From a bacterium (lineage in GTDB: Bacteria > Bacillota_I > Bacilli_A > RF39 > UBA660): a DNA stretch of 39,027 nt. The first letter of the stretch is position 1; each line of letters begins with the position of its first letter. The notes beneath the pieces are model-generated. The model saw nothing but the letters and a program-made list of their open reading frames with translations, did no database searches and was not told the origin of the DNA. Where the stretch lies: positions 1 to 39,027 of the forward strand of contig JAUNMG010000013.1 of NCBI GenBank assembly GCA_030531905.1, read 5' to 3'. The position numbers and the translations under genes were made by a program. Below, piece after piece: positions 25,206 to 34,384 of this stretch.

Positions 25206-25607
25206 ATGGCAGTAGTTACAGATACAATTGCAGATATGTTAACTCGTATTCGTAATGCTAACCAAATGCGTTATGAAGAAGTTAAAGTTCCTGCATCAAA
25301 AGTAAAAGAAGAAATTGCTAGAATTTTAAAAGAAGAAGGATTTATTAAAGATTACAAGTTAGAAAAAGATAATGTTCAAGGAACTCTAGTATTAAGTTTA
25401 AAATATACTGAAAAACGTGAAAGAGTTATAACTGGACTTAAGAGAATTTCCAAACCAGGACTTCGTGTATATGCGAAAAATGATGAAATTCCTAAAGTGT
25501 TAAATGGATTAGGAATCGCAATTATTTCTACATCTAAAGGAATTATGACAGATAAGGAAGCTCGTAAACAAAATATAGGTGGGGAAGTTCTAGCTTATAT
25601 TTGGTAA
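25206..25607 (+). CDS. rpsH: 30S ribosomal protein S8
   Basis: 133 residues. [17 protein letters not shown] at the N-terminus and the C-terminal [21 protein letters not shown] are diagnostic. S8 binds 16S helix 21 and in E. coli represses the spc operon at L5. AAAGGAGGA precedes the ATG. Confidence 0.98.
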   Translation: MAVVTDTIADMLTRIRNANQMRYEEVKVPASKVKEEIARILKEEGFIKDYKLEKDNVQGTLVLSLKYTEKRERVITGLKRISKPGLRVYAKNDEIPKVLNGLGIAIISTSKGIMTDKEARKQNIGGEVLAYIW

Positions 25608-25632
25608 TTATAAAATATAAGGAGGTGTCAAG

Positions 25633-26163
25633 ATGAGCCGTATTGGAAATAGAATAATAACAATTCCTGAAGGAGTTACAGTAACTTTAGAAAATAATGA
25701 AGTTGTTGTAAAAGGACCAAAGGGTGAATTAAAACAAGTAATGTTAAAAGATATTACTATGAAACAAGAAAACAATGAAATTATCTTAGAACGTAAAAAT
25801 GAAGCTGCTAAAGCTATGCATGGAACAATGAATGCATTAATTTCAAATATGATTACTGGAGTAACTAAAGGTTACGAAAAAGCTCTTGAAATTATTGGTG
25901 TTGGTTATCGTTTCAATGTTCAAGGTAAAAAGTTAACTATTAATGCTGGTTATTCTCATCCAGTAGAAATGGAAGTTCCTGAAGGTCTTACAGTTGAATC
26001 TGTAAGCAATACTGAAATTACAGTAAAAGGAATTGATAAAGTATTAGTTGGTGAATTTGCTGCTAATATTAGAAAAGTTAGAAAACCTGAACCATATAAA
26101 GGTAAAGGAATTCGTTATAAAGATGAACATATTATTCGTAAAGAAGGAAAGAAAGCTGCTTAA
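25633..26163 (+). CDS. rplF: 50S ribosomal protein L6
   Basis: 176 residues. MSRIGNRIITIPEGVTV, VKGPKGEL and the C-terminal EPYKGKGIRYKDEHIIRKEGK are the conserved parts. It lies near the factor-binding site beside the sarcin-ricin loop. AAGGAGGTG precedes the ATG. It starts 25 bases after rpsH. Confidence 0.98.
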   Translation: MSRIGNRIITIPEGVTVTLENNEVVVKGPKGELKQVMLKDITMKQENNEIILERKNEAAKAMHGTMNALISNMITGVTKGYEKALEIIGVGYRFNVQGKKLTINAGYSHPVEMEVPEGLTVESVSNTEITVKGIDKVLVGEFAANIRKVRKPEPYKGKGIRYKDEHIIRKEGKKAA

Positions 26164-26191
26164 GGCAAGTAGATAGAAGGGAGAAAATAAA

Positions 26192-26554
26192 ATGATAAAA
26201 AAACAATCTCGTAATAGTATGCGTATTGTACGTCATGAAAGAATTCGTTCTTCAATTAAAGGAACAGCTGAAGTACCAAGATTATGTGTTTTCCGTTCAA
26301 ATACTGGAATTTATGCACAAATAATTGATGACGAGGCTAAAACTACTCTTTGTTCTGCTTCAACACTTGATAAGGATTTAAAACTTAAAAATACAAAGAA
26401 TATTGAAGCAGCTAAAGCTGTTGGAGAAGCAATCGCTAAGAAAGCTTCAAAAGCAAAAATTAAAAAGGTAGTATTTGATAGAGGTGGATATCTTTATCAT
26501 GGTCGTGTAGCTGCTTTAGCAGATGCTGCACGTGAGAATGGATTAGAATTCTAA
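26192..26554 (+). CDS. rplR: 50S ribosomal protein L18
   Basis: 120 residues. [35 protein letters not shown] and the end [20 protein letters not shown] are diagnostic. It binds 5S rRNA with L5. AAGGGAG precedes the ATG. Confidence 0.97.
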   Translation: MIKKQSRNSMRIVRHERIRSSIKGTAEVPRLCVFRSNTGIYAQIIDDEAKTTLCSASTLDKDLKLKNTKNIEAAKAVGEAIAKKASKAKIKKVVFDRGGYLYHGRVAALADAARENGLEF

Positions 26555-26566
26555 TAGGAGGTTATT

Positions 26567-27073
26567 ATGCAAAGAAAGGCACAAGAAAAAGACAAGACTT
26601 TAGAAGAATTAGTAATTGATGTTAAAAGTGTTGTTAAAGTTAACAAAGGTGGACGTCAAAGAAGATTCTCTGCTACAGTTGTTGTTGGAGATAGAAAAGG
26701 TCGTGTTGGATTAGGTATTGGTAAAGCTAACGAAGTACCTGATGCAATAAAAAAAGCTATTCAAGATGCTAATAAGAACATCGTTAAAATACCTTTAATT
26801 GATGGAAGAACAGTTGCTCATGAAGCTATTGGAACTAGTGGAGCTGCAAGAGTTATTATTAAACCTGCAAAAGCTGGTACTGGTGTAATCGCTGGTGGAT
26901 CTGTTCGTGCTGTTCTTGAATTAGCAGGAATTCGTGATATTGTTTCAAAGTCCCTTGGAGCAAGAACAAAATTAAATATGGCTAGAGCTGCAGTTAATGC
27001 ATTAGCATCAATTAAAACACCAGAAGAAGTTGCTGCATTACGTGGTAAAACAGTAGAGGAGATATTAGGATAA
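26567..27073 (+). CDS. rpsE: 30S ribosomal protein S5
   Basis: 168 residues. The N-terminal double-stranded RNA binding domain has [18 protein letters not shown], followed by [14 protein letters not shown] and later [21 protein letters not shown]5 sits at the mRNA entry tunnel and affects decoding accuracy. TAGGAGG precedes the ATG. Its stop overlaps the rplO start by one base. rpmD (L30), which usually lies here, is missing. Confidence 0.98.
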   Translation: MQRKAQEKDKTLEELVIDVKSVVKVNKGGRQRRFSATVVVGDRKGRVGLGIGKANEVPDAIKKAIQDANKNIVKIPLIDGRTVAHEAIGTSGAARVIIKPAKAGTGVIAGGSVRAVLELAGIRDIVSKSLGARTKLNMARAAVNALASIKTPEEVAALRGKTVEEILG

Positions 27074-27516
27074 TGAAGTTACATGAATTAGAGAAAAATA
27101 TCGGAGCTAAACAAAGCAAAAAACGTGTAGGTCGTGGACCAGGAAGTGGACTTGGAAAAACTTCTGGAAAAGGACAAAAGGGACAAAAAGCACGTAGTGG
27201 TGGTAGTATTAATCCAGTATTCGAAGGTGGACAATTACCATTATATAGAAGACTTCCAAAAAGAGGTTTCTCAAACTACTTATTCAAAACTGAATATGCA
27301 GTTATCAATGTTGAAGATTTAAATGTATTCGATAACGGTACAGTTGTTACTCCAGCATTATTAAAAGAAAAAGGAATAATTAAAAAACAATTAAAGGGTA
27401 TTAAAGTATTAGGAAATGGTAAATTAGAAAAGAAATTAACTATTCAAGCTAATAAATTTTCTACTAGTGCTTTAGAAAAGATCAAAGAAAGCGGAAGTAA
27501 AGCTGAGGTGATCTAG
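27073..27516 (+). CDS. rplO: 50S ribosomal protein L15
   Basis: 147 residues. [18 protein letters not shown], then [20 protein letters not shown] and [17 protein letters not shown] are conserved. It is a late assembly protein with a long rRNA-threading N-terminus. It starts within the rpsE stop (TAATG), with GAGGAG upstream, confirming there is no room for rpmD. Confidence 0.98.
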   Translation: MKLHELEKNIGAKQSKKRVGRGPGSGLGKTSGKGQKGQKARSGGSINPVFEGGQLPLYRRLPKRGFSNYLFKTEYAVINVEDLNVFDNGTVVTPALLKEKGIIKKQLKGIKVLGNGKLEKKLTIQANKFSTSALEKIKESGSKAEVI

Positions 27517-27517
27517 G

Positions 27518-28786
27518 ATGTTTAAAACCATGAAGCAATTATTCACTCCTACAAATAAAGACTTACGTCATAGAATTTATTTTACACTTGGTGCTTTAAT
27601 GATTTTTATTCTAGGAATATCAATTCGTGTTCCTGGAACTGAAGATTTAAGTGAAAATTTAAGTTTCCTTGAATTATTAAACACTATGGGTGGAGGAGCT
27701 TTGAAGAATTTTTCAATATTTGCTTTAGGTGTTATGCCTTACATTACTGCATCAATTATAATGCAGCTATTACAAATGGATATTATTCCATATTTTACAG
27801 AATTAAGTAAACAAGGTCCAACAGGACGTCAAAAATTAAATACAATAACAAGATATATGGGTATAGCTTTTGCCTTTATAGAAGGTTATGCATTCGCATT
27901 TGCTTTCATTGGTAAAAATGGAAATCCAATGGAATACTTATATATATCAACAGTATTAACTGCTGGTACATCATTCTTGTTATGGTTGGGTGATCAAATC
28001 ACTCAAAAAGGTATTGGTAATGGTACAAGTTTAATTATCATGGCTGGTATTATTGCTACATTACCTCAAATGTTCGTAACAGCTTTCCAAAGCTTAGTTA
28101 CATTTGATACAGTTCAAGTGGCTGCACTTGGTATTACTAAGTTTATACTATTTGTAATTGTATATTTCTTAGTTGTAATTGGAATGATTTATGTTCAAGA
28201 ATCAGAAAGAAGAATTCCTATTCAATATGCTAATAAATCAACATCAGCATATGGAAATGCAGGACAATCTTTCATGCCAATTAAGATTAATACAGCAGGA
28301 GTTATTCCAGTAATTTTTGCATCAAGTTTAATTTCTATTCCAGGAATTATAGCAAGAGTAGTAAAGAATGAAGCATTCTCAGTATTTGTTTCTAAATACT
28401 TATCTTATACTACACCAGTTGGTTTCTTAATATATGTTATACTAATATTCTTATTTGCATATTTTTATACATTTATTCAAGTTAAACCAGAAGAGTTTGC
28501 TAAAAACTTGAAAGAAAATGGTGGATACATTCCAGGTATTAGACCAGGTGATGATACTCAAAAATATTTAGTTAAAATCTTATCAAGATTAACTGTTTTA
28601 GGAGCTGTATTCCTAGTAATAATTGCAGGTATTCCAATTCTATTTTCTAATTTCACAAGTATGCCTACAACTGTTTCAATCGGTGGTACTGGTTTATTAA
28701 TCGTTGTTGGAGTTGCGCTTGAAACTTACAAACAATTAGAAGGTAGTCTACTTGCAAGAAATTATAAGCGAGGATATAGAAGATAA
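27518..28786 (+). CDS. secY: Protein translocase channel SecY
   Basis: 422 residues with ten membrane helices. Family blocks include FALGVMPYITASIIMQLL (plug/TM2 region), the segment GQQG-like LSKQGPTGRQKLN, GIGNGTSLIIMAGI, the cytosolic loop ESERRIPIQYA, and the late FYTFIQVKPEEFAKNLKENG. It forms the SecYEG channel for secreted and membrane proteins. It begins one base after rplO, and its stop overlaps adk by one base. Confidence 0.98.
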   Translation: MFKTMKQLFTPTNKDLRHRIYFTLGALMIFILGISIRVPGTEDLSENLSFLELLNTMGGGALKNFSIFALGVMPYITASIIMQLLQMDIIPYFTELSKQGPTGRQKLNTITRYMGIAFAFIEGYAFAFAFIGKNGNPMEYLYISTVLTAGTSFLLWLGDQITQKGIGNGTSLIIMAGIIATLPQMFVTAFQSLVTFDTVQVAALGITKFILFVIVYFLVVIGMIYVQESERRIPIQYANKSTSAYGNAGQSFMPIKINTAGVIPVIFASSLISIPGIIARVVKNEAFSVFVSKYLSYTTPVGFLIYVILIFLFAYFYTFIQVKPEEFAKNLKENGGYIPGIRPGDDTQKYLVKILSRLTVLGAVFLVIIAGIPILFSNFTSMPTTVSIGGTGLLIVVGVALETYKQLEGSLLARNYKRGYRR

Positions 28787-29448
28787 TGAAGAATATAATG
28801 TTTATTGCTCCACCTGCTGGAGGAAAAGGTACTCAAGCTGAAATTATTGAAGCTAAGTACCATATTCCACATATTTCTACTGGTGATATCCTAAGAGATA
28901 TAGCAGAAGAAAATAGTGAATTAGGACAATATGTTGCTGAAGTTCTATCTAGTGGAGAATTAGTTAAGGATGAAATAACCGATAAGCTAATTGAAAATCG
29001 TCTAAGAAAAGCTGATTGTAAAAATGGTTTTATAATAGACGGTTTTCCAAGAAATATTGATCAAGCACTTCGCTATGATCATATTTTAAAAAGATTAGGC
29101 TATGATATTGGTGCAGTCCTATTAATTAATATCGAAAAGAAAACATTAGAAAAAAGGGTAATTGGTAGAAGAGTATGTGAAGATTGTGATGCTGTATTCA
29201 ATATCAATATTGAAGATAGTAAGCCACAAGTTGATTCCATATGTGATAATTGTGGAGGAAGACTTTATCAAAGAAATGATGATAATTTAGAAGCATTTGA
29301 AAATAGATATAGTCTTTATTTAGAAAAAGTTACACCAATTATAGAACATTATAAAAATTTAGGTGTTTTATATGAAATAGATGGTAATAAACCAAAAGAA
29401 GATGTAACAAAACAAATTGAGAGTATTATTGGGGATGATCATAAGTGA
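28786..29448 (+). CDS. adk: Adenylate kinase with unusual P-loop
   Basis: 220 residues. It interconverts ATP + AMP and 2 ADP. STGDILRD, IDGFPRN and a zinc LID with two CxxC pairs (CEDCDAVF and ICDNCGG) fit the long Gram-positive form. The P-loop reads APPAGGKGTQ where nearly all family members have G-x-PG[AS]GKGTQ: Ala replaces the first and the fourth-position Gly, while Gly13, Lys14, Gly15 and Thr16 are kept. It overlaps secY by one base and map by four. Confidence 0.95.
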   Translation: MKNIMFIAPPAGGKGTQAEIIEAKYHIPHISTGDILRDIAEENSELGQYVAEVLSSGELVKDEITDKLIENRLRKADCKNGFIIDGFPRNIDQALRYDHILKRLGYDIGAVLLINIEKKTLEKRVIGRRVCEDCDAVFNINIEDSKPQVDSICDNCGGRLYQRNDDNLEAFENRYSLYLEKVTPIIEHYKNLGVLYEIDGNKPKEDVTKQIESIIGDDHK

Positions 29449-30203
29449 TTACTTTAAAAAGTAAGAGAGAAATTGAATTAATGAGAATTGCTGGTAATAT
29501 AGTTTACAAAACTCATAAATATTTAGAACCATTTTTAAAGCCAGGTATTACTACTCAAGAAATTGATGATTTAGCAGATAAGTATATTAGAAGTTTAGAT
29601 GCTACTCCATCATGTAAAGGGTATGAAGGTTTCCCAGCTGCTATATGTATTTCTGTAAACGATGAAGTTGTTCACGGTATTGCTAGTCAAAGAAAGCTTG
29701 AAGAAGGTGACATAGTAACACTTGACATTTGTGCATGTTATAAAGGTTACCATGGTGATTCAGCTTGGAGCTATGCTGTTGGTAATATTGATGAAGAAAA
29801 AGCTCATTTAATGAAATATACAGAAGAAGCTTTGTTTGCTGGTCTTAATGAAGTAAAACCTGGAAACAGAATTGGTGATATTGGCTATGCAGTTTCAGCA
29901 CTTGCTAAAGAACATGGTTTAGGTGTTGTAAAGGAATTGTGTGGTCATGGTATAGGTACTGATTTACACGAAGATCCTGACGTTCCAAATTATGGGTTAA
30001 AACATACTGGAGTAAAATTGAGAGAAGGTATGGTTATAGCAGTTGAACCTATGTTAACTGCAAAGAGTCCAAGTATTGAAATCTTAGATGATGACTGGAC
30101 AATAGTAACTAGAGATCATCATCCTGCTGCACACTTTGAACATACAGTGGTAGTAACGAGTGATGGTTATGAAATCTTGACAGGAGAGTGGAAAGATGGC
30201 TAA
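29445..30203 (+). CDS. map: Methionine aminopeptidase type I
   Basis: 252 residues from GTG 29445, which overlaps the adk stop (GTGA). The metal ligands are visible in [17 protein letters not shown] (two Asp), [15 protein letters not shown] (His), VEPML (Glu) and AHFEHTVVV (the Glu follows the fold's final strand). Substrate His lies in DEVVHGI. It removes the initiator Met from nascent proteins. infA starts inside its last codons (8-base overlap). Confidence 0.97.
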   Translation: MITLKSKREIELMRIAGNIVYKTHKYLEPFLKPGITTQEIDDLADKYIRSLDATPSCKGYEGFPAAICISVNDEVVHGIASQRKLEEGDIVTLDICACYKGYHGDSAWSYAVGNIDEEKAHLMKYTEEALFAGLNEVKPGNRIGDIGYAVSALAKEHGLGVVKELCGHGIGTDLHEDPDVPNYGLKHTGVKLREGMVIAVEPMLTAKSPSIEILDDDWTIVTRDHHPAAHFEHTVVVTSDGYEILTGEWKDG

Positions 30204-30411
30204 AGAAGATACAATTGAAGTAGAAGGTAAAGTCCTTGAGATAATACCTGGTGGTAAATTCAAAGTTCAATTAGAGAACGGACACATTATAGAAGCCCAC
30301 GTTTCTGGTAAAATACGAATGCACTATATTCGTATCTTAGCAGGGGATACTGTAATGGTCGAATTATCACCATATGACTTAACACGTGGGCGTATTACCT
30401 ATCGTAAATAG
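30196..30411 (+). CDS. infA: Translation initiation factor IF-1
   Basis: 71 residues, a single OB fold. [40 protein letters not shown] and [12 protein letters not shown] match the family. It binds the 30S A site during initiation. The gene overlaps map by eight bases, so the two are probably translated together. Confidence 0.97.
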   Translation: MAKEDTIEVEGKVLEIIPGGKFKVQLENGHIIEAHVSGKIRMHYIRILAGDTVMVELSPYDLTRGRITYRK

Positions 30412-30425
30412 TAGGAGGGATAAGA

Positions 30426-30542
30426 ATGAAAGTAAAAGCATCAGTTAAACCAATTTGTGCAAATTGTAAAGTAGTAAAGCGTAAAGGAAAAATAAGAATT
30501 ATTTGTAGTAAAAATCCAAAGCATAAACAAAGACAAGGATAA
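30426..30542 (+). CDS. rpmJ: 50S ribosomal protein L36, zinc-binding type
   Basis: 38 residues from ATG 30426 ([20 protein letters not shown]...), behind AGGAGGG. C11-x2-C14, a later Cys in IIC, and His in PKHKQRQG form the zinc site of the C+ type L36. It is one residue longer than the 37-residue B. subtilis protein. It lies in its standard place between infA and rpsM. Confidence 0.95.
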   Translation: MKVKASVKPICANCKVVKRKGKIRIICSKNPKHKQRQG

Positions 30543-30562
30543 TTAATAGGAGGTGTAGATAA

Positions 30563-30931
30563 ATGGCACGTATTAAAGGTGTAGACATTCCAAATGATAA
30601 ACATATTGTTATTTCGTTAACTTATATTTATGGTATTGGAAGAAGTTTAGCAAAAGAAATTTGTGAAAATGCAGGTGTTGAACCTACTAAAAAAGCAGGA
30701 GATATCACTCAAGAAGAATTAATTAAATTACGTGATGAAATTAATAAGCATTTAACTGAAGGTGATTTACGTCGTGAAGTTAACATGAATATTAAAACTA
30801 AGATGGAAATTAATTCATATGAAGGTTCTCGTCACAAAAAGGGATTACCTGTTAGAGGACAAAGAACAAACCGTAATGCTAGAACTCGTAAGGGTAAAGG
30901 TAAGACTGTCGCAAATAAGAAGAAAGTATAG
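30563..30931 (+). CDS. rpsM: 30S ribosomal protein S13
   Basis: 122 residues. [20 protein letters not shown] and [17 protein letters not shown] open the protein; the C-terminal [20 protein letters not shown] and basic tail reach the P-site tRNA. It bridges the head of the 30S to L5. AGGAGGTG precedes the ATG. Confidence 0.98.
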   Translation: MARIKGVDIPNDKHIVISLTYIYGIGRSLAKEICENAGVEPTKKAGDITQEELIKLRDEINKHLTEGDLRREVNMNIKTKMEINSYEGSRHKKGLPVRGQRTNRNARTRKGKGKTVANKKKV

Positions 30932-30971
30932 TAATTAAAAGTTAAATAAAAATAATGAGGAGGTTATAATT

Positions 30972-31355
30972 ATGGCTTACAAGACAAGAAAGAAAAAAGT
31001 CAAAAAGAATGTTCCAGAAGGTGTTGCACATATTCACTCAACATTTAACAACACAATTACAACAATTACAGATAAAGATGGTAATGCAATTAGCTGGGCA
31101 TCAAGTGGAGCACTAGGATTTAAAGGTAGTAAAAAATCAACTCCATTTGCTGCAGGTATGGCAGCAGAAGCTGCAGGAAAAGCTGCATATGATATCGGTA
31201 TGCGTAAAGTTGAAGTATATGTTAAAGGATTAGGTCCAGGACGTGAAACTGCTATTCGTTCACTTCAAACAGCAGGACTTGAAGTAACAGCAATCTATGA
31301 TGTTACACCAATACCACATAATGGATGTCGTCCACCAAAACGACCACGTGGTTAA
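30972..31355 (+). CDS. rpsK: 30S ribosomal protein S11
   Basis: 127 residues. [20 protein letters not shown], then [20 protein letters not shown] and the end [10 protein letters not shown] are diagnostic. It lies on the 30S platform near the E site and the Shine-Dalgarno helix. GAGGAGG precedes the ATG after a 40-base spacer. Confidence 0.98.
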   Translation: MAYKTRKKKVKKNVPEGVAHIHSTFNNTITTITDKDGNAISWASSGALGFKGSKKSTPFAAGMAAEAAGKAAYDIGMRKVEVYVKGLGPGRETAIRSLQTAGLEVTAIYDVTPIPHNGCRPPKRPRG

Positions 31356-31376
31356 TTAAAGGGAGGTTAGTAATAT

Positions 31377-32327
31377 ATGTTACAATTTGAAAAACCAATT
31401 TATAAAATAACAGATTCAGTAGAAAGTAATTTTTATGGCAAGTTTGAACTTGAACCATTAGAAAGAGGATTTGGTACTACTTTAGGTAATGCTTTAAGAA
31501 GAGTTATGTTATCATCTCTTCCTGGTAGTGCTATTAGTAGTATTAAAATAGATGGTGTTCTTCATGAATTCCAAACAATTGAAGGAGTATATGAAGATGT
31601 AACAACTATTATCTTAAATTTAAAAGGTGTAGTGTTAAAGAATCATTCTAATGAAGCAAAAGTTGTTAGAATTAACGCTGATAAAGAAGGAGTAATTACT
31701 GCTGGGGATATTGAACATGATGCTGATATCGAAGTAATTAATCCTGATAAAGTTATTGCAACTTTAGCTAATGGTGGTCACTTAAGTATGGAAATGACTG
31801 TTACAAATGGTCGTGGATATGTTAAGAGTGAAGAAAATAAGAGATTATATGACTTAAAGAAAGCAGGAGTTATTGCAATAGATTCATTATATTCTCCAAT
31901 TGAAAGAGTATCATATGAAGTTGGAAATGCTCGTGTTGGTCAAGATGAAAGTTATGATAAATTAACTATGAATGTATGGACAAATGGTTCTATTAAACCA
32001 GAAGAAGCTATCGCTTTAGCATCTCGTATTTTAATTGAACACTTTGAAGTACTTACAGATTTATCATCAATAGCAGATGCTACAGGAATGATGATTGAAA
32101 AAACTGAAGATCCAACAGTAAAAGCTTTAGAAACATCTATTGAAGATTTAGATTTCTCAGTAAGAGCTTATAACTGTTTAAAAAGAGCTGGTATTCATAC
32201 TTTACAAGATCTTGTTAATAAGAGCGAAAATGATATGATGAAAATCCGTAATCTAGGTAAGAAGTCTCTAAAAGAAGTTCTTGATAAGATTAGAGATATG
32301 GGATTAGTTTTACGTGATGATGATTAA
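31377..32327 (+). CDS. rpoA: RNA polymerase alpha subunit
   Basis: 316 residues. The N-terminal domain (about 1-230) has [18 protein letters not shown], the dimerisation element for polymerase assembly. The C-terminal domain (about 250-316) has [20 protein letters not shown] and [14 protein letters not shown], the helix-hairpin-helix part that touches UP elements and activators. GGGAGG precedes the ATG. The stop is 17 bases before rplQ. Confidence 0.98.
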   Translation: MLQFEKPIYKITDSVESNFYGKFELEPLERGFGTTLGNALRRVMLSSLPGSAISSIKIDGVLHEFQTIEGVYEDVTTIILNLKGVVLKNHSNEAKVVRINADKEGVITAGDIEHDADIEVINPDKVIATLANGGHLSMEMTVTNGRGYVKSEENKRLYDLKKAGVIAIDSLYSPIERVSYEVGNARVGQDESYDKLTMNVWTNGSIKPEEAIALASRILIEHFEVLTDLSSIADATGMMIEKTEDPTVKALETSIEDLDFSVRAYNCLKRAGIHTLQDLVNKSENDMMKIRNLGKKSLKEVLDKIRDMGLVLRDDD

Positions 32328-32344
32328 AAGAGGAGGAAATAATT

Positions 32345-32707
32345 ATGGCATATAGAAAATTAGGTAGAGACAACAAACATAGAAGAAGTATGCTTGCTAC
32401 ATTAACTAAGCAAGTAATCGTTAATGAATCAATTAACACTACTGAAACAAGAGCTAAAGAAGTTCGTAAGTTTGTTGATAAAATGATTACTTATGGTAAA
32501 AAAGGTGATCTAGTTTCTCGCCGTAAAGCATTAGCTTTCTTACATAATGATAAGAAAGTTGTTGATAAAATATTCAATGAATTAGCACCACGTTATCAAA
32601 ATCGTAATGGTGGTTATACACAAATCTTAAAATTAGATGAAAGACGTGGAGATGGATCATTAATCGTTATGTTAAAATTAATGGATGGTGATTCACAAGC
32701 AAAATAA
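32345..32707 (+). CDS. rplQ: 50S ribosomal protein L17
   Basis: 120 residues. [20 protein letters not shown] and [21 protein letters not shown] are diagnostic. It sits near the tunnel exit. It is the last gene of the S10-spc-alpha operon; the stop codon is followed directly by a terminator. AGAGGAGGA precedes the ATG. Confidence 0.98.
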   Translation: MAYRKLGRDNKHRRSMLATLTKQVIVNESINTTETRAKEVRKFVDKMITYGKKGDLVSRRKALAFLHNDKKVVDKIFNELAPRYQNRNGGYTQILKLDERRGDGSLIVMLKLMDGDSQAK

Positions 32708-32728
32708 GACAGATTTCTGTCTTTTTTT
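32706..32728 (+). terminator. Terminator of the S10-spc-alpha operon
   Basis: AGACAG (32707-32712), ATTT loop, CTGTCT (32717-32722), then seven T. The T-run overlaps the -35 box of the next promoter. Confidence 0.85.
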
Positions 32729-32755
32729 GTTTTTCTTCCATTTTTTTGATATACT
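32727..32755 (+). promoter_or_regulatory. Promoter of the 77-aa / transglutaminase-like cassette
   Basis: TTGTTT (32727-32732), 17-base spacer with an extended TG (32747-32748), TATACT (32750-32755). The -35 box uses the last T of the rplQ terminator. Confidence 0.65.
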
Positions 32756-32782
32756 TAAATTAGATATAGGAGAGTGATTACA

Positions 32783-33016
32783 ATGTCAGAAAACAGTATT
32801 TATATCGATGAAAAAACTGGTAATGCTATTTTTGCAAAGAAAAAAGAAAATGGTAGTTATAGTTTCTATGGAACTAGAAAAAATGATGATGGCAGTTTTT
32901 GTATAAACGAGCTTGAACCAATAAATGATATTTTTGACTATATTGAACAAAATGACATAGATGTAAAAATCCTTTCAAAAAAAGATGCAAGTGTAGGTGG
33001 AAAGAATGGAAAGTAA
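32783..33016 (+). CDS. Small protein of unknown function, first gene of a two-gene cassette
   Basis: 77 residues from ATG 32783, with TAGGAGAG eight bases upstream; GTG 32774 in frame is too close to that site. The sequence (MSENSIYIDEKTGNAIFAKK...) is acidic in the middle (NDDGSFCINELEPINDIFDY) with a basic glycine end. It suggests a small beta-alpha domain; there is no membrane segment. It overlaps the next gene by 11 bases, so they are co-translated and probably work together. No family is recognised. Confidence 0.65.
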   Translation: MSENSIYIDEKTGNAIFAKKKENGSYSFYGTRKNDDGSFCINELEPINDIFDYIEQNDIDVKILSKKDASVGGKNGK

Positions 33017-34325
33017 TGATAAAGATTTATATCAAGAATGTGATGATATCGTAGATAATATCCTAAATAATTATGCATCATATTCTAACGATGAAAAATT
33101 AAGAAAACTTTATATTGAAGTTGGAAAACTATTATCTAAAAGTCCTGTTTTCTTTTATGAAAGAGATCCAGAAAAACAAAAGGAAATTTATGATAATTAT
33201 AAAATAATTAAGAATAGAGAAGTTGTTTGTAAAAGTGTTGTTTTTCTATTTTGCAATTTAGCTAAAAAACTTGATTTAAAGTGTCGTCCGATAGAATGTG
33301 ATGATATAGAAAATATTAATTTTAATCACTGGGCGTTAGTATATGAAAATGAAGGTAAAAAATACTTAATTAATCCTATTCCCGATTTTTATAGAGTTCA
33401 AATGAACTCATCTACTAAAAGTTTTTGTCATACAGAAGATTATAAATTTTATCAAGATGAAAAGTTTGATAGTATGAGTGATGAATATTTAAGACAAATA
33501 GATAAATCAATTGGTTATTTAAAAAATGATTGTTATACTGATGAATTATTTGAAAAACTTAGTGAAGAAATGCAATCTGGTTTGGGTACATTTATTGTTA
33601 GAACTAGCAATTATTATCAAGAATATTATCTAAAACTATTAGATTTAATTGATGATAACAAGTTAAGTATTGAAGAGAAAATGACTGAGATTGAAAAAAT
33701 AGATATAAATTATGATAAAAATAAACCAATTATTGAAGAAACATTACAAAAGAAAATAATCAGTCAAAAAATGAAAAAAGCTATTCACGGAGGTGCATAT
33801 AAATCTTTAAGAAATACGGATTCTGATATGAACAAATCCCGTTATGGTGCTGATTTTGTTGGGAGTATGGATGTTACAAATTTAAAAGAAATGAAAAGAG
33901 ATATTTTATTGTATAAATTTAATTATCTTATGAAATGTATTCCTAAATATACGACCGATTTGACTGGTTATATTGAAAATAAAAATTTCATGGATGAACT
34001 AAGTAAAATGTTTTTTAAATCTTCAATGGAAAGAGAATGTATACACAGGCATACTGTTGTTCAAGGAAAGGATGATGGTACGAATAATTATTATTTAATG
34101 TTTGCGATTAAGGATTCAGAGGAAGATAATAGTTATTATTGTTTTTATGATCATAAAAGCAAAACTTTCGAAATGCCTCTTGAACCAATTTCATTTATGA
34201 TGGAACATAAAATGTCACCACTAAAGAATAGTTCTTTAAATGAAAAGATAGCTAATGAATATAGAACTAGTGCATTGGCTGTTAATACACATTTTATACT
34301 TGATAGTGTTGGTATTAAAAAGTAG
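33006..34325 (+). CDS. Transglutaminase-fold-like cysteine enzyme candidate
   Basis: 439 residues from ATG 33006 (AGGTGGAAAG upstream). Residues about 64-130 have the order of a transglutaminase-like Cys-His-Asp triad: REVVCKSVVFLFCNLAKKL (Cys75), FNHWALVYENEGKKYLIN (His108) and PIPDFYR (Asp127). The remaining 300 residues are highly charged, with no signal peptide or membrane helix, and include KKAIHGGAYKSLRN near 260 and an HRHTVVQGKDDG segment near 345. It could be a protease, a cross-linking or a deamidating enzyme, or a cytoplasmic effector. The triad assignment is by eye; spacing is plausible. Confidence 0.6.
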   Translation: MESNDKDLYQECDDIVDNILNNYASYSNDEKLRKLYIEVGKLLSKSPVFFYERDPEKQKEIYDNYKIIKNREVVCKSVVFLFCNLAKKLDLKCRPIECDDIENINFNHWALVYENEGKKYLINPIPDFYRVQMNSSTKSFCHTEDYKFYQDEKFDSMSDEYLRQIDKSIGYLKNDCYTDELFEKLSEEMQSGLGTFIVRTSNYYQEYYLKLLDLIDDNKLSIEEKMTEIEKIDINYDKNKPIIEETLQKKIISQKMKKAIHGGAYKSLRNTDSDMNKSRYGADFVGSMDVTNLKEMKRDILLYKFNYLMKCIPKYTTDLTGYIENKNFMDELSKMFFKSSMERECIHRHTVVQGKDDGTNNYYLMFAIKDSEEDNSYYCFYDHKSKTFEMPLEPISFMMEHKMSPLKNSSLNEKIANEYRTSALAVNTHFILDSVGIKK

Positions 34326-34343
34326 TTATAAACTACTTTTTTG
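34320..34343 (+). terminator. Terminator after the transglutaminase-like gene
   Basis: AAGTAGTT (34320-34327), ATA loop, AACTACTT (34331-34338), then T-rich sequence. The stop codon TAG lies within the 5' arm. Confidence 0.75.
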
Positions 34344-34356
34344 TTAGCATTTTTTT

Positions 34357-34365
34357 TGATATAAT
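34357..34365 (+). promoter_or_regulatory. Extended -10 promoter of the dehydrogenase / ABC / truA genes
   Basis: TGATATAAT: TG at 34357-34358 and TATAAT at 34360-34365. At 17-base spacing the -35 region is only the T-run of the preceding terminator. AAGAGGTG follows as ribosome binding site. Confidence 0.6.
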
Positions 34366-34384
34366 AAAGAAAAAGAGGTGATTA

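Noticed and set aside
18600-32700. Several overlapping minus-strand open frames within the ribosomal genes
   Set aside because: They mirror highly conserved genes, lack ribosome binding sites and have shadow-like composition.
32997-34325. Remnant of an IS or transposon between rplQ and the dehydrogenase gene
   Set aside because: No terminal repeats, target duplication or transposase motif; the two genes have their own promoter and terminator.
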